From: Amycolatopsis viridis
GTDB lineage: Bacteria; Actinomycetota; Actinomycetes; Mycobacteriales; Pseudonocardiaceae
Direction of reading: 5' to 3'
NCBI RefSeq assembly: GCF_011758765.1
Contig: NZ_JAANOU010000001.1
Location: 5,208,001-5,272,000 of the forward strand
DNA length: 64,000 bases
Part shown: positions 54,998-64,000 of the stretch, one piece after another
How the letters are laid out: every line of letters starts with the position of its first letter
Numbering within the stretch: the stretch's first letter is position 1
Program-made: the position numbers and the translations under genes
Notes under the pieces: generated by a model
The model's input: the letters and a program-made list of their open reading frames with translations, nothing else
What the model was told of the DNA's origin: nothing
Databases searched by the model: none

Positions 54998-55627
54998 TCA
55001 GACCCCCTGTCCCGCGCGCTGACGCAGCATCCGGGCCGGAGCGACGTCCTCGAGCGGCAGACCGCGACGAGCCGCCACCTCCTCCGGGCGCTGGAGACCC
55101 TTCAGGGCCGCCACCGTCGCGTGCACGATGTTGATCGCGTTGTCGGAGCCGAGCGACTTCGACAGCACGTCGTGCACGCCCGCGCACTCCAGCACCGCAC
55201 GCACCGGGCCACCGGCGATGACACCGGTACCGGCGCTGGCGGGGCGGAGCAGGACCACACCAGCGGCCTCCTCACCCTGGATCGGGTGCGGGATGGTGCC
55301 GGCGATCCGGGGCACGCGGAAGAAGTTCTTCTTCGCTTCCTCGACGCCCTTGGCGATGGCCGCGGGAACTTCCTTGGCCTTGCCGTAGCCGACACCGACC
55401 TGACCGTCGCCGTCACCCACGACCACGAGGGCGGTGAAGCTGAAGCGACGACCACCCTTCACGACCTTGGCGACGCGGTTGATCGCGACGACGCGCTCGA
55501 GGTGCGGGGTCTTCTCCTGGCCGGCCCCGCCACGGCCACCGTCGCGACGGTCGCGGCGGTCACGACGGTCGCGGTCGTTGCCGCCCGGACCGCCCTGCCC
55601 ACCGGACTGCCGTGTACGTCCCGGCAT
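54998..55627 (-). CDS. rpsE: 30S ribosomal protein uS5
   Basis: This 209-aa protein has the double-stranded-RNA-binding-like N-terminal domain ([19 protein letters not shown]) and the S5 C-terminal domain ([27 protein letters not shown]). A 45-residue N-terminal extension is rich in Arg/Asp and Gly. S5 helps mRNA entry and accuracy. The family's spectinomycin-site loop lies in [11 protein letters not shown]. Confidence 0.97.
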   Translation of the reverse strand: MPGRTRQSGGQGGPGGNDRDRRDRRDRRDGGRGGAGQEKTPHLERVVAINRVAKVVKGGRRFSFTALVVVGDGDGQVGVGYGKAKEVPAAIAKGVEEAKKNFFRVPRIAGTIPHPIQGEEAAGVVLLRPASAGTGVIAGGPVRAVLECAGVHDVLSKSLGSDNAINIVHATVAALKGLQRPEEVAARRGLPLEDVAPARMLRQRAGQGV

Positions 55628-55664
55628 CAGGCTTTCCTTCCATTCGCGAGCATGTGCATGGTTC

Positions 55665-56090
55665 TCAGAACTCCAACCCCGCCTCGCGAGCGGCGTCGGC
55701 CAGCGCGGCGATCCGGCCGTGGTAGCGGTTGCCACCGCGGTCGAACACGACGCTGGAGATGCCCGCACCCTTCGCACGGGCGGCCACGAGCTCGCCGACC
55801 TTGGCGGCCTTGGCCTTCTTGTCGCCCTCGAGCGCACGCACGTCGGCCTCGAGGCTCGACGCCGACGCCAGGGTGTGCCCGGCCACGTCGTCGATCACCT
55901 GGACCGTGATGTGCCGCGAGGACCGGTGGATGACCAGCCGGGGCCGCACAGCGGTCCCGCCGACCTTCTTGCGAAGCCGGAAGTGACGGCGCGCCTTCGC
56001 GACGCGGCGCCGGGTCGAGATGTCCTTGCCGACCGGCTTCCGCTTCTTCGTCGACGGCTGAGCCGTCAATGTGCTCTGCGTTTCGCTCAT
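55665..56090 (-). CDS. rplR: 50S ribosomal protein uL18
   Basis: This 5S rRNA-binding protein of about 141 aa shows [40 protein letters not shown] and [14 protein letters not shown]. The N-terminal 20 residues are a short polar extension. ATG 56090 is taken; a GTG immediately upstream (56093) overlaps the rplF stop (TAGTGATG) and is also possible. Confidence 0.96.
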   Translation of the reverse strand: MSETQSTLTAQPSTKKRKPVGKDISTRRRVAKARRHFRLRKKVGGTAVRPRLVIHRSSRHITVQVIDDVAGHTLASASSLEADVRALEGDKKAKAAKVGELVAARAKGAGISSVVFDRGGNRYHGRIAALADAAREAGLEF

Positions 56091-56092
56091 CA

Positions 56093-56632
56093 CTACTTAC
56101 CCGTCTTTCCGACCTTGCGACGGATGCGCTCACCCTCGTAGCGCAGCCCCTTGCCCTTGTACGGGTCCGGACGGCGAAGCCGGCGGATCACCGCGGCGAT
56201 CTGGCCGACCTTCTGCTTGTCGATACCGGACACCGAGAACCGGGTCGGGGTCTCGACCTTGAAGGTGATGCCTTCCGGCGCCTCGATCAGCACGGGGTGG
56301 CTGTAGCCGAGGGCGAACTCGAGGTCGCTGCCCTTGGCCTGGACGCGGTAACCGACACCGTGGATCTCGAGCTTCTTCTCGTATCCCTCGGTGACACCCA
56401 CGACCAGGTTGTTGACCAGCGTGCGGGTCAGCCCGTGCAGGGCACGGCTCTCCCGCTCGTCGTCCGGGCGCTTCACCAGCAGCGCACCGTCCTCACCGCG
56501 CTCGACCCTGATCGGCTCGGCGACAGTGTGGGAAAGGGTCCCCTTGGGCCCCTTCACCGAGATGTTCTGGCCGTCGATGGTCACCTCGACCCCGGAAGGG
56601 ACGGTGATCGGCTGCTTACCGATGCGCGACAT
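56093..56632 (-). CDS. rplF: 50S ribosomal protein uL6
   Basis: This 179-aa protein with two homologous RNA-binding domains sits near the GTPase centre. [20 protein letters not shown], the [20 protein letters not shown] middle and [19 protein letters not shown] end are conserved. It ends with TAG, close to the rplR start. Confidence 0.97.
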   Translation of the reverse strand: MSRIGKQPITVPSGVEVTIDGQNISVKGPKGTLSHTVAEPIRVERGEDGALLVKRPDDERESRALHGLTRTLVNNLVVGVTEGYEKKLEIHGVGYRVQAKGSDLEFALGYSHPVLIEAPEGITFKVETPTRFSVSGIDKQKVGQIAAVIRRLRRPDPYKGKGLRYEGERIRRKVGKTGK

Positions 56633-56649
56633 GCCTGCTCTCCCTTCCG

Positions 56650-57048
56650 TTACCAGACGTAGGCGAGGACTTCCCCGCCCACACCGTTGCGCTTGGCCTG
56701 CCGGTCGGTCTGAAGGCCGCCCGACGTCGAGATGATCGCGATGCCCAGCCCGCCCAGCACGCTCGGCAGCTCGGTCGACTTGGCGTACACCCGCAGACCC
56801 GGCTTGGACACCCGGCGCAGACCGGCGATGCTGCGCTCGCGGTTGCGGCCGTACTTCAGTTCCACGATGAGGTTCTTGTGCTTCTCACCCGGCTCGTCCC
56901 GGTAGCCCGAGATGTAACCCTCGCGCTTCAGGATCTCGGCGATGTTCGCCTTGAGCTTCGAGTGGGGCACCACGACCTCGTCGTGGTACGCCGAGTTGGC
57001 GTTGCGCAGACGTGTCAGGAAGTCTGCGATGGGGTCGGTCATCGTCAT
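56650..57048 (-). CDS. rpsH: 30S ribosomal protein uS8
   Basis: This 132-aa primary 16S rRNA binder has [16 protein letters not shown] and the C-terminal [20 protein letters not shown] signature. ATG 57048 gives the standard length and has AAGG 5 nt upstream; a TTG at 57060 is less likely. In enteric bacteria S8 represses the spc operon by binding near rplE; not tested here. Confidence 0.96.
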   Translation of the reverse strand: MTMTDPIADFLTRLRNANSAYHDEVVVPHSKLKANIAEILKREGYISGYRDEPGEKHKNLIVELKYGRNRERSIAGLRRVSKPGLRVYAKSTELPSVLGGLGIAIISTSGGLQTDRQAKRNGVGGEVLAYVW

Positions 57049-57122
57049 GGTGACCTTCAACCTTTCTCGCCTGGTTCCCCCTGCTCAGAGGGCCTGTGGC
57101 GAAGTGGGAGCTTCTGTCGTTC

Positions 57123-57308
57123 CTACCAGCTGGACTTGGACACACCGGGCAGCTCGCCCGCGTGCGCCATCTCGCGCAGGCAAACCCGGCACAGTCCGAA
57201 CTTGCGGAACACCGAGTGGGGCCGGCCGCACCTGTTGCAGCGCGTGTAGGCACGCACCTTGAACTTCGGCTTGCGGGCCGCCTTGGCGATCAGAGCCTTC
57301 TTGGCCAT
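57123..57308 (-). CDS. rpsN: 30S ribosomal protein uS14, zinc type (S14Z)
   Basis: This 61-aa short S14 has four zinc Cys, C24, C27, C40 and C43 ([12 protein letters not shown]). It is the zinc-dependent housekeeping form; long zinc-free paralogues elsewhere replace it under zinc limitation in many actinobacteria. The ATG overlaps the rplE stop by one base. Confidence 0.97.
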   Translation of the reverse strand: MAKKALIAKAARKPKFKVRAYTRCNRCGRPHSVFRKFGLCRVCLREMAHAGELPGVSKSSW

Positions 57309-57871
57309 CAGTTCTCCTTGAACGGGAAGCCGAGCTTGCGGAGCAGCGCGCGGCCCTCGTCGTCGGTGGTAGCGGTGGTGACAACGGTGACGTCCATGCC
57401 GCGCGGGCGGTCGATGGAGTCCGGGTCGATCTCGTGGAACATCGACTGCTCGTTGAGACCGAAGGTGTAGTTGCCGTTGCCGTCGAACTGCTTGGCCGAC
57501 AGCCCGCGGAAGTCACGGATACGCGGCAGCGCGATCGTCAGCAGCCGGTCCAGGAACTCCCACATGCGGTCGCCGCGCAGGGTCACGCGCGCACCGATCG
57601 GCTGGCCCTCACGCAGCTTGAACTGCGCGATGGACTTGCGCGCCCGGCGCACCTCGGGCTTCTGACCGGTGATGGCCGCCAGGTCGCGGATCGCACCGTC
57701 GATCAGCTTGCTGTCCCGCGCGGCGTCGCCGACACCCATGTTGACGACGACCTTGACCACGCCCGGGATCTGGTGGACGTTCTCGTAGCCGAACTCGCTG
57801 CGGAGCTCGCCCTTGATCTCTTCGCGGTACCGCGTCTTCAACCGCGGCACGATCTTCTCTGCGGTCGTCAT
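57308..57871 (-). CDS. rplE: 50S ribosomal protein uL5
   Basis: This 187-aa protein binds 5S rRNA and contacts P-site t[58 protein letters not shown] and the [18 protein letters not shown] end are typical. Start and stop each overlap the neighbouring gene by one base. Confidence 0.97.
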   Translation of the reverse strand: MTTAEKIVPRLKTRYREEIKGELRSEFGYENVHQIPGVVKVVVNMGVGDAARDSKLIDGAIRDLAAITGQKPEVRRARKSIAQFKLREGQPIGARVTLRGDRMWEFLDRLLTIALPRIRDFRGLSAKQFDGNGNYTFGLNEQSMFHEIDPDSIDRPRGMDVTVVTTATTDDEGRALLRKLGFPFKEN

Positions 57872-58185
57872 CAGATGTCCTTACCGGTCCGGCGCGAGAT
57901 GCGAACCTTCTTGCCGTCCTCGCCGATGCGGTAACCCACGCGGGTCGGCTTGCCGTCGGAGTCCACGACCATCACGTTCGAAACGTGGATCGGGGCCTCC
58001 TGGGTCACGATGCCGCCGGACTGCGCGCCGCGCTGGGTCTGCGAGATCCGGGTGTGCTTCTTGATCCGGTTCACGCCCTCGACCAGCACCCGCTGACGCT
58101 CCGGGTAGGCCTTGATGACCTTGCCCTTGGCGCCCTTGTCCTTGCCGGCGATGACGACGACCGTGTCGCCCTTCTTCACCTTCAT
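57871..58185 (-). CDS. rplX: 50S ribosomal protein uL24
   Basis: This 104-aa assembly-initiator protein has a KOW motif ([20 protein letters not shown]) followed by NRIKKHTR and the [13 protein letters not shown] strand. The ATG overlaps the rplN stop by one base (TGATG). Confidence 0.97.
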   Translation of the reverse strand: MKVKKGDTVVVIAGKDKGAKGKVIKAYPERQRVLVEGVNRIKKHTRISQTQRGAQSGGIVTQEAPIHVSNVMVVDSDGKPTRVGYRIGEDGKKVRISRRTGKDI

Positions 58186-58553
58186 CAGAGCACCTCCGGC
58201 GCCAGCGAGATGATCTTCATGAACTTGCGGTCACGCAGCTCGCGGCCGACCGGGCCGAAGATGCGGGTGCCACGCGGCTCGTTGTCGTTCTTGATGAGCA
58301 CCGCGGCGTTCTCGTCGAACTTGATGTAGGAGCCGTCCGGGCGACGCCGCTCCTTCGTCGTGCGGACGACGACGGCCTTGACCACGTCACCCTTCTTCAC
58401 CCCGGCAGCCGGGATGGCGTCCTTGACGGTGGCGACGATGATGTCGCCGATACCCGCGTAGCGCCGTCCCGAGCCACCGAGCACGCGGATGCAGAGGATC
58501 TCCTTGGCACCCGTGTTGTCGGCGACTCGCAGCCGCGACTCCTGCTGGATCAC
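58185..58553 (-). CDS. rplN: 50S ribosomal protein uL14
   Basis: This 122-aa protein begins [20 protein letters not shown] and has the conserved [18 protein letters not shown] and [13 protein letters not shown] segments. It forms bridge B8 and contacts L19. It is the first gene of the spc operon, 77 nt after rpsQ with a hairpin in between. Confidence 0.97.
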   Translation of the reverse strand: MIQQESRLRVADNTGAKEILCIRVLGGSGRRYAGIGDIIVATVKDAIPAAGVKKGDVVKAVVVRTTKERRRPDGSYIKFDENAAVLIKNDNEPRGTRIFGPVGRELRDRKFMKIISLAPEVL

Positions 58554-58607
58554 GTCAACTCCTGTATGTCGCGCCGGTTCTCAGCTGACTGAGCCTGGCG
58601 GAACGGA

Positions 58608-58628
58608 GGAGGCCCGAAATGGGCCTCC
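58608..58628 (-). terminator. Hairpin at the S10/spc operon boundary
   Basis: GGAGGCCC/GGGCCTCC with a 5-nt loop directly follows the rpsQ stop. There is no long U-tract, so read-through into rplN is possible. It marks the usual boundary between the S10 and spc operons. Confidence 0.5.
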
Positions 58629-58630
58629 GA

Positions 58631-58942
58631 TTACTTGGCCTTCTCCACGATCCGCACGAGCCGCCACCGCTTGGTGGCCGAGGTCGGGCGGGTCTCCATG
58701 AGGATCACGCGGTCACCGATGCCGGCGGTGTTCTCCTCGTCGTGCGCCTTCACCTTGCTGGTGGTGCGCAGGACCTTGCCGTACCGGCGGTGCTTCTTGC
58801 GGTCCTCGAGCTCGACCACGATCGTCTTGTCCATCTTGTCCGAGACGACGTAGCCCTCACGGACCTTGCGGTAGTTGCGATCGGTCGCGGAAAACACAGC
58901 GCTCTGGTCCGTGCCCGCGAGCTCTGGGGTCTGCTCACTCAT
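58631..58942 (-). CDS. rpsQ: 30S ribosomal protein uS17
   Basis: This 103-aa OB-fold primary binder of 16S rRNA has [20 protein letters not shown] and [20 protein letters not shown]. About 20 extra N-terminal residues precede the core. The ATG overlaps the rpmC stop by one base. It is the last gene of the S10 operon. Confidence 0.96.
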   Translation of the reverse strand: MSEQTPELAGTDQSAVFSATDRNYRKVREGYVVSDKMDKTIVVELEDRKKHRRYGKVLRTTSKVKAHDEENTAGIGDRVILMETRPTSATKRWRLVRIVEKAK

Positions 58943-59189
58943 CAGGCAGCACCTTCTTCATTCTCGGCGTCGGGGGAAACGGACAGACCGAGCTCGCGCT
59001 CCCGCATGACCGTGTAGATCCGAGCGATGTCGGCACGGACGGTGCGGAGGCGGCGGTTGTTGTCCAGCTGCCCGGTAGCCATCTGGAAGCGGAGGTTGAA
59101 CAGCTCCTCCTTGGCCTCCTTCAGGCGCAGCACGAGCTCCTCGTTGGTGAGCTCACGCAGCTCTGCGGCGGCGACACCAGCCTGCGCCA

Positions 59190-59190
<1 letters not shown>
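58942..59190 (-). CDS. rpmC: 50S ribosomal protein uL29
   Basis: This 82-aa two-helix protein at the peptide exit tunnel helps form the docking site for SRP and trigger factor. [20 protein letters not shown] and [20 protein letters not shown] are typical. An acidic tail of about 12 residues follows the core. Confidence 0.96.
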
Positions 59191-59609
<419 letters not shown>

Positions 59610-59612
59610 GCC

Positions 59613-60458
59613 TCAGCCCTCCGTCTTCTCGGCCGCGTCCGGCGAGCCCTGCGCGGGCGCCTCGCTGGTCGCGACATCCGTGTCGGCCTTCGCGGCGGCA
59701 GCGGCGCGGCCGGCTTCGGTCGAGGTCGGCGTCGTGCCCTGGGCGCCGGACCGGCGCGGGCGCGACGGACGCTCCCGGCGCGGACGCTCGTTGGCGGCCG
59801 CGGCGTCCCGCTCGGCCTTGGCCTTGAGGCCGCCGACCAGGTCGCCCTTGTAGATCCACACCTTCACGCCGATGCGGCCGAAGGTGGTGCGGGCCTCGAA
59901 GAAGCCGTAGTCGATGTCCGCGCGCAGCGTGTGCAGCGGGACCCGGCCGTCGCGGTAGTGCTCCGACCGCGACATCTCAGCACCGCCGAGACGGCCGCTG
60001 CACTGCACGCGGATGCCCTTGACCTGCGACGAACGCATGGTCGTCTGGATCGCCTTGCGCATCGCGCGGCGGAACGCCACGCGGTTGGACAGCTGCTCGG
60101 CAACACCCTGCGCGACGAGCTGGGCGTCGGCCTCGGGGTTCTTCACCTCGAGGATGTTCAGCTGCACCTGCTTGCCGGTCAGCTTCTCCAGCGAGCCGCG
60201 GATCCGGTCGGCCTCCGCGCCGCGGCGGCCGATCACGATGCCCGGGCGCGCGGTGTGGATGTCGACGCGCACGCGGTCACGGGTGCGCTCGATCTCGACC
60301 TTGGAGATGCCGGCGCGCTCCATGCCGGTGGAGAGCAGCTTGCGGATCTTGACGTCCTCGGCCACGTACTCCGCGTACTGCTTGTCGGCGTACCAGCGCG
60401 ACTTCCAGTCCGTGGTGATTCCCAGCCGGAAGCCGTGCGGGTTGATCTTCTGGCCCAC
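59613..60458 (-). CDS. rpsC: 30S ribosomal protein uS3 with C-terminal tail
   Basis: The first 215 residues of this 281-aa protein form the S3 core: [20 protein letters not shown], the KH domain with [15 protein letters not shown], and the mRNA-entry C-terminal domain. About 65 further residues are Arg/Pro- then Ala/Glu-rich, a usual actinobacterial addition. The GTG start overlaps the rplV stop (TAGTG). Confidence 0.97.
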   Translation of the reverse strand: MGQKINPHGFRLGITTDWKSRWYADKQYAEYVAEDVKIRKLLSTGMERAGISKVEIERTRDRVRVDIHTARPGIVIGRRGAEADRIRGSLEKLTGKQVQLNILEVKNPEADAQLVAQGVAEQLSNRVAFRRAMRKAIQTTMRSSQVKGIRVQCSGRLGGAEMSRSEHYRDGRVPLHTLRADIDYGFFEARTTFGRIGVKVWIYKGDLVGGLKAKAERDAAAANERPRRERPSRPRRSGAQGTTPTSTEAGRAAAAAKADTDVATSEAPAQGSPDAAEKTEG

Positions 60459-60859
60459 TAGCGGCCACCTGCCTTCTTCTTACCGCTCTTCTTGGCCTCG
60501 GGACGCGACTCCACCTCGACCGTGATGTGGCTGGTCCGCTTGCGGATCCGGTACGCACGGCCCTGGGCGCGCGGCTGGATGCGCTTGAGGGTCGGGCCCT
60601 CGTCGGCGTACGCGTTCTTCACGAACAGCGTGTCCGGGTCCAGGTTGAGGTTGTTCTCGGCGTTGGCCACGGCGCTGGCGAGCACCTTCGCCACCGGCTG
60701 GCTCGCCGCGTACGGCGAGAACCGGAGCACGGCGAGGGCTTCGGCGGCGCTAAGACCCTTGATGAGCTCGATCACCCGGCGCACCTTCGTCGGCGAGTCC
60801 CGGACGAAGCGAGCCCGCGCCACGGCCACCTGGGCCGGAGCGGTTTCTGGGGCTGTCAT
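60458..60859 (-). CDS. rplV: 50S ribosomal protein uL22
   Basis: This 133-aa protein's long hairpin lines the exit tunnel; macrolide-resistance changes in the family map there ([20 protein letters not shown]). [20 protein letters not shown] is the conserved start. It has short N-terminal and Lys-rich C-terminal additions. Confidence 0.97.
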   Translation of the reverse strand: MTAPETAPAQVAVARARFVRDSPTKVRRVIELIKGLSAAEALAVLRFSPYAASQPVAKVLASAVANAENNLNLDPDTLFVKNAYADEGPTLKRIQPRAQGRAYRIRKRTSHITVEVESRPEAKKSGKKKAGGR

Positions 60860-60890
60860 CGCTTGCTTTCCCTAACTCTCGTGTGCCCGC

Positions 60891-61172
60891 TCAGCGGCGG
60901 CGCGACTTCCGGTCATCCTTGACGTGACCCTTGAAGGTCCGCGTCGGAGCGAACTCACCCAGCTTGTGGCCGACCATGGCCTCGCTGACGAACACCGGCA
61001 CGTGCTTGCGGCCGTCGTGCACCGCGATGGTGTGACCCAGCATGTCCGGGATGATCGTGGACCGGCGGGACCAGGTCTTGATCACCGTCTTCTTGCCCGA
61101 CTCGTTGAGCGCGTCCACCTTCTTGAGCAGGTGGTCGTCCACGAACGGGCCCTTCTTCAGGCTACGCGGCAT
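60891..61172 (-). CDS. rpsS: 30S ribosomal protein uS19
   Basis: This 93-aa head protein forms a complex with S13. [40 protein letters not shown] and [17 protein letters not shown] are canonical. It lies 18 nt after rplB and 31 nt before rplV. Confidence 0.97.
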   Translation of the reverse strand: MPRSLKKGPFVDDHLLKKVDALNESGKKTVIKTWSRRSTIIPDMLGHTIAVHDGRKHVPVFVSEAMVGHKLGEFAPTRTFKGHVKDDRKSRRR

Positions 61173-61190
61173 GTTGTCTTACCTCCCTGC

Positions 61191-62024
61191 TCAGCGCTTC
61201 TTGCCGGTACGCCGGCGGCGGACGATCAGTGCGTCGGACGGCTTGCGACGGCGGGTGCGGCCCTCCGGCTTGCCGTTCGGGTTGACCGGGTGGCGACCAC
61301 CCGAGGTCTTGCCCTCACCACCACCGTGCGGGTGGTCGACCGGGTTCATGACGACACCACGGACGGTCGGGCGCTTGCCACGCCAGCGGTTGCGGCCCGC
61401 CTTGCCCCAGTTGATGTTCTGGTGCTCGGAGTTGCCGACCTCGCCGACGGTGGCGCGGTTGCGCACGTCCACGTTGCGGATTTCGCCCGAGGGCATCCGC
61501 AGCTGGGCGTACGGGCCGTCCTTGGCCACCAGCTGCACGCGGGCGCCGGCGGAGCGGGCGATCTTCGCGCCGCCGCCGGGGCGGAGCTCGATCGCGTGCA
61601 CCACGGTGCCGACCGGGATGTTGCGCAGCGGCAGGTTGTTGCCCGGCTTGATGTCGGCGCGCGGGCCGGCCTCGACCTTGTCGCCCTGCTTCAGCTTGTC
61701 CGGCGCGATGATGTAGCGCTTCTCGCCGTCGGCGTAGTGCAGCAGCGCGATGCGGGCGGACCGGTTGGGGTCGTACTCGATGTGCGCGACCTTGGCCGGG
61801 ATGCCGTCCTTGTCGTTGCGCCGGAAGTCGATGACCCGGTAGGCCCGCTTGTGGCCGCCACCCTTGTGCCGGGTGGTGATCTTGCCCGAGGAGTTGCGGC
61901 CACCGCTCTTGCTCAGCGGGCGAAGCAGCGACTTCTCCGGCTCCGACCGGGTGATCTCGGCGAAGTCCGACACGCTCGAGCCACGGCGGCCCGGGGTGGT
62001 CGGCTTGTACTTACGAATACCCAT
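61191..62024 (-). CDS. rplB: 50S ribosomal protein uL2
   Basis: This 277-aa protein is required for subunit joining and peptidyl transfer. [20 protein letters not shown] and the catalytic-region [16 protein letters not shown] (with the essential His) are present, as is the basic C-terminus [19 protein letters not shown]. Confidence 0.97.
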   Translation of the reverse strand: MGIRKYKPTTPGRRGSSVSDFAEITRSEPEKSLLRPLSKSGGRNSSGKITTRHKGGGHKRAYRVIDFRRNDKDGIPAKVAHIEYDPNRSARIALLHYADGEKRYIIAPDKLKQGDKVEAGPRADIKPGNNLPLRNIPVGTVVHAIELRPGGGAKIARSAGARVQLVAKDGPYAQLRMPSGEIRNVDVRNRATVGEVGNSEHQNINWGKAGRNRWRGKRPTVRGVVMNPVDHPHGGGEGKTSGGRHPVNPNGKPEGRTRRRKPSDALIVRRRRTGKKR

Positions 62025-62039
62025 GACAGCTTCCGTCCC

Positions 62040-62351
62040 TTACGCGGCGGGTCCGCCGAAGATCTCGATCGGCTTGCTCTCGGCGGACAGCGTCACGACG
62101 GCGCGCTTGACGGCCTTGCGCTTGCCGAAGCCGTAGCGGGTCCGCTTGCGCTTGCCCTGCCGGTTCAGCGTGTTCACGCTGACCACCTTGACGCCGAAGA
62201 TCTGCTCGACGGCGATCTTGATCTGCGTCTTGTTGGCGTCCGGCCGGACCTCGAACGTGTACTTGTGGTCCTCGAGGAGCCCGTAGGACTTCTCGGAGAT
62301 CACCGGCGCGAGCACGATGTCACGAGGGTCCGGGATGGCAACGCTGCTCAC
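62040..62351 (-). CDS. rplW: 50S ribosomal protein uL23
   Basis: This 103-aa protein is the main docking site of trigger factor and SRP at the tunnel exit. [20 protein letters not shown] and [20 protein letters not shown] are conserved. The GTG start overlaps the rplD stop (GTGA). Confidence 0.97.
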   Translation of the reverse strand: MSSVAIPDPRDIVLAPVISEKSYGLLEDHKYTFEVRPDANKTQIKIAVEQIFGVKVVSVNTLNRQGKRKRTRYGFGKRKAVKRAVVTLSAESKPIEIFGGPAA

Positions 62352-63066
62352 TGCGCTTCACTCCCTTCAGCTGTGTCATCGGTGGCCCGCACAGTGTTGG
62401 AGCCTCCGGCGCCGGCGGGCGCAGAAGCCTTGGCCGCCTTGCCCTTGACCGGGCCGGCGATGAAGGCGTCGTACGCGGCCTTGGTGAACACCACGTCGTC
62501 GTTGACCAGCACGTCGTAAGTGTTGAGCTGGTCGGGGTTGATCAGGTGCACGTTCGGCAGGTTGCGGGCGGACAGCCAGCCCTGCTCGTCCTCGCGGTGC
62601 AGCACGACCAGCAGGCGCTTGGCCTGGGTCACGGCGGCGAGGGCCTTCTTCGCCTCCTTGGTGTTGGGCTTCTCACCCGACACCAGCTCGGTGATGACGT
62701 GCACCTGGCCGGCGCGCGCCCGGTCGGAGAGGGCACCGCGGAGGGCGGCGGCCTTCATCTTCTTCGGGGTGCGCTGCGTGTAGTCGCGCGGCGTGGGGCC
62801 GTGGACGGTGCCACCGCCGGCGAACTGCGGGGCGCGGGTCGAACCCTGGCGGGCGCGGCCGGTGCCCTTCTGGCGGTACGGCTTCTTGCCGCCACCGGAG
62901 ACCTCGCCGCGGGTCTTCGTGTCGTGCGTGCCCTGGCGCGCGGCGGCCAGCTGGCCCACCACGACCTGGTGCATCAACGGCACGTTGGCCTGGACGTCGA
63001 AGATCTCCGCGGGGAGCTCGACGGTGCCCTCGGCACTACCGGCCGGGGTCTTCAACTCGACGCTGG

Positions 63067-63070
<4 letters not shown>
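62348..63070 (-). CDS. rplD: 50S ribosomal protein uL4
   Basis: The L4 core of this 240-aa protein has the tunnel-lining loop ([40 protein letters not shown]). A 35-residue Ala/Gly/Ser tail extends the C-terminus. In enteric bacteria L4 represses the S10 operon through its leader, which is outside this window. ATG 63070 overlaps the rplC stop (ATGA). Confidence 0.97.
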
Positions 63071-63723
<653 letters not shown>

Positions 63724-63754
63724 GAGTCTCTTATCTCCGCCGCTCGCCCAACGC

Positions 63755-64000
63755 TTACTGGATGTTGACGTCGACGCTCGCCGGGAGGTCGATGCGCATG
63801 AGCGCGTCGACCGTCTTCGGCGTCGGGTCGAGGATGTCGATCAGCCGCTTGTGCGTGCGCATCTCGAAGTGCTCGCGCGAGTCCTTGTACTTGTGCGGCG
63901 AGCGGATGACGCAGTAAACGTTCTTCTCGGTGGGCAGCGGCACAGGTCCGACGACCGAGGCGCCGGTGCGCGTCACCGTCTCGACGATCTTGCGCGCGCT
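63755..64000 (-). CDS. rpsJ: 30S ribosomal protein uS10, 5' end outside window
   Basis: The visible 81 C-terminal residues run from [20 protein letters not shown] through [20 protein letters not shown] to [10 protein letters not shown]. The gene continues past the right edge, so about 20 N-terminal residues and the S10 operon leader are missing. In other bacteria S10 (NusE) also acts in antitermination with NusB. Confidence 0.96.
   Translation of the reverse strand, partial: SARKIVETVTRTGASVVGPVPLPTEKNVYCVIRSPHKYKDSREHFEMRTHKRLIDILDPTPKTVDALMRIDLPASVDVNIQ

Overview
The window is about 70% GC and comes from an actinobacterium, most likely a Pseudonocardiaceae (Amycolatopsis-like) chromosome. 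The placement rests on gene order and protein style: WhiB3/WhiD, a groES-groEL1 operon with a CIRCE site, a type VII secretion locus of the ESX-4 kind, many GTG starts, 1-4 nt stop/start overlaps and several probable leaderless genes. Gene order follows the Mycobacterium tuberculosis whiB3-groEL1-groES-tsaD-rimI-tsaB-tsaE-alr-glmS-glmM-rpsI-rplM-ESX-4-truA-rplQ-rpoA-rpsD-rpsK-rpsM-rpmJ-infA block, with lineage-specific insertions.

Layout. 1-6 kb: a partial MerR regulator, whiB3, a TetR/SDR divergent pair, groEL1/groES, a 21-residue cysteine-rich micro-gene, and an oxidoreductase/HxlR divergent pair. 6-16.6 kb: a Tat-type amidase, then the t6A-synthesis genes tsaD-rimI-tsaB and tsaE-hydrolase-alr. 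These two groups are split by a malonate module (FadR-type regulator, matB, fused carboxyltransferase) with a clear operator. 16.7-22.5 kb: xylulokinase, NAD(P)HX repair enzyme, glmS and a hydrolase. 22.9-26.3 kb: an operon of an EspC-like protein, a 902-residue low-complexity protein and a small helical protein, which are candidate type VII substrates. 26.3-28.9 kb: glmM, rpsI, rplM. 29-45.3 kb: ESX-4: a lipoprotein, a DUF4333-type membrane protein with a 51-bp minisatellite, two WXG100 proteins, an Hsp70-like/T7SS-associated fusion, EccC, EccD, mycosin, EccB, EccE and an EccE-coupled protein. 45.3-64 kb: truA back through the alpha, spc and S10 ribosomal operons, all on the minus strand and ending inside rpsJ.

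How it works together. The ESX-4 genes form two divergent pairs that encode the inner-membrane core complex (EccB, EccC, EccD, EccE) and its protease. The two WXG100 proteins and the EspC-like protein all carry a C-terminal YxxxD export motif. glmS and glmM feed UDP-GlcNAc and alr supplies D-Ala, so the middle region is a wall-precursor cluster. tsaB, tsaD and tsaE make the t6A tRNA modification.

Most unusual features: the 21-aa peptide with two CxCCxxC motifs, truA with no ATG/GTG/TTG start but a CTG overlapping the rplQ stop, a 68-aa coding-like reading frame between rpsM and rpsK, a DnaA-box cluster in a convergent gap, and a membrane-protein gene behind a strong terminator between rplO and secY. 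No tRNA, rRNA, CRISPR array or insertion sequence was seen.
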